From: an uncultured Clostridia bacterium
GTDB taxonomy: Bacteria; Bacillota; Clostridia; Christensenellales; UBA3700
Direction: 5' to 3'
Length of the DNA stretch: 34,096 bases
Assembly (NCBI GenBank): GCA_937880755.1
Contig: CALGRX010000003.1
Coordinates: 1-34,096 of the forward strand
Shown here: positions 34,074-34,096 of the stretch, in pieces
Position numbering within the stretch: the stretch's first letter is position 1
Layout of the letters: every line of letters starts with the position of its first letter
Made by a program: the position numbers and the translations under genes
Notes under the pieces: model-generated
Databases searched by the model: none
Seen by the model: the letters and a program-made list of their open reading frames with translations, nothing else
Told to the model about the DNA's origin: nothing

Positions 34074-34096
34074 GGTTGCGTGTGACGCTCGCAAGG

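Overview
This window is chromosomal DNA from a low-GC, endospore-forming Firmicute, most likely a member of the Clostridia. The evidence is a forespore sigma operon (spoIIAA-spoIIAB-sigF), a spoVA channel cluster, a yunB homologue, a T-box in front of pheST, a two-gene Gram-positive mismatch-repair operon, and a LexA with a Gram-positive SOS-type operator. Most of it is housekeeping. No prophage, CRISPR array or intact transposon is visible.

Layout. Positions 1-385 hold two tandem copies of a strongly folded, RNA-like element, each followed by a perfect hairpin. Next come a decayed XRE-type repressor gene (405-608, minus) with an intact 18-bp palindrome upstream, and a terminator. Positions 947-5585 form a sporulation block: spoIIAA, spoIIAB, sigF, a possible 32-aa leader ORF, spoVAC, spoVAD, spoVAE and yunB. 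Two tandem DNA repeats lie here, one after spoVAD and one after yunB, and each begins inside the last codons of the upstream gene. From 6040 a promoter and a Phe (UUC) T-box precede a repeat-rich, CTAG-rich leader. A long, tightly packed plus-strand run follows: pheS, pheT, a U32 peptidase-family protein, mutS2, a small membrane protein, a cysteine desulfurase and thiI. A minus-strand class A penicillin-binding protein gene converges on thiI.

From 19798 a second plus-strand run carries miaB, mutS, mutL, miaA and a PLP enzyme of the YnbB/methionine gamma-lyase-like family. lexA and a tyrosine recombinase gene lie on the minus strand. An AT-rich gap of about 730 bp, a small membrane protein gene, a PadR-like regulator fused to four membrane helices, then rnhA and proC (minus) and tRNA-Trp(CCA) close the window.

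How the genes fit together: SpoIIAA, SpoIIAB and SigF form the anti-anti-sigma/anti-sigma/sigma switch of the forespore, and SpoVA proteins move dipicolinate into it. The cysteine desulfurase beside ThiI is a natural sulfur donor for 4-thiouridine. miaB and miaA act sequentially on the same tRNA adenosine (A37) and flank mutSL.

Items most worth a second look are the tandem RNA-like element at 1-385 (the two copies differ by a compensatory base pair, and each ends in an acceptor-like stem plus A-CCA), the two stop-codon-containing tandem repeats after sporulation genes, the promoters placed so that miaB and the recombinase would be leaderless, and the unusual leader between the T-box and pheS.
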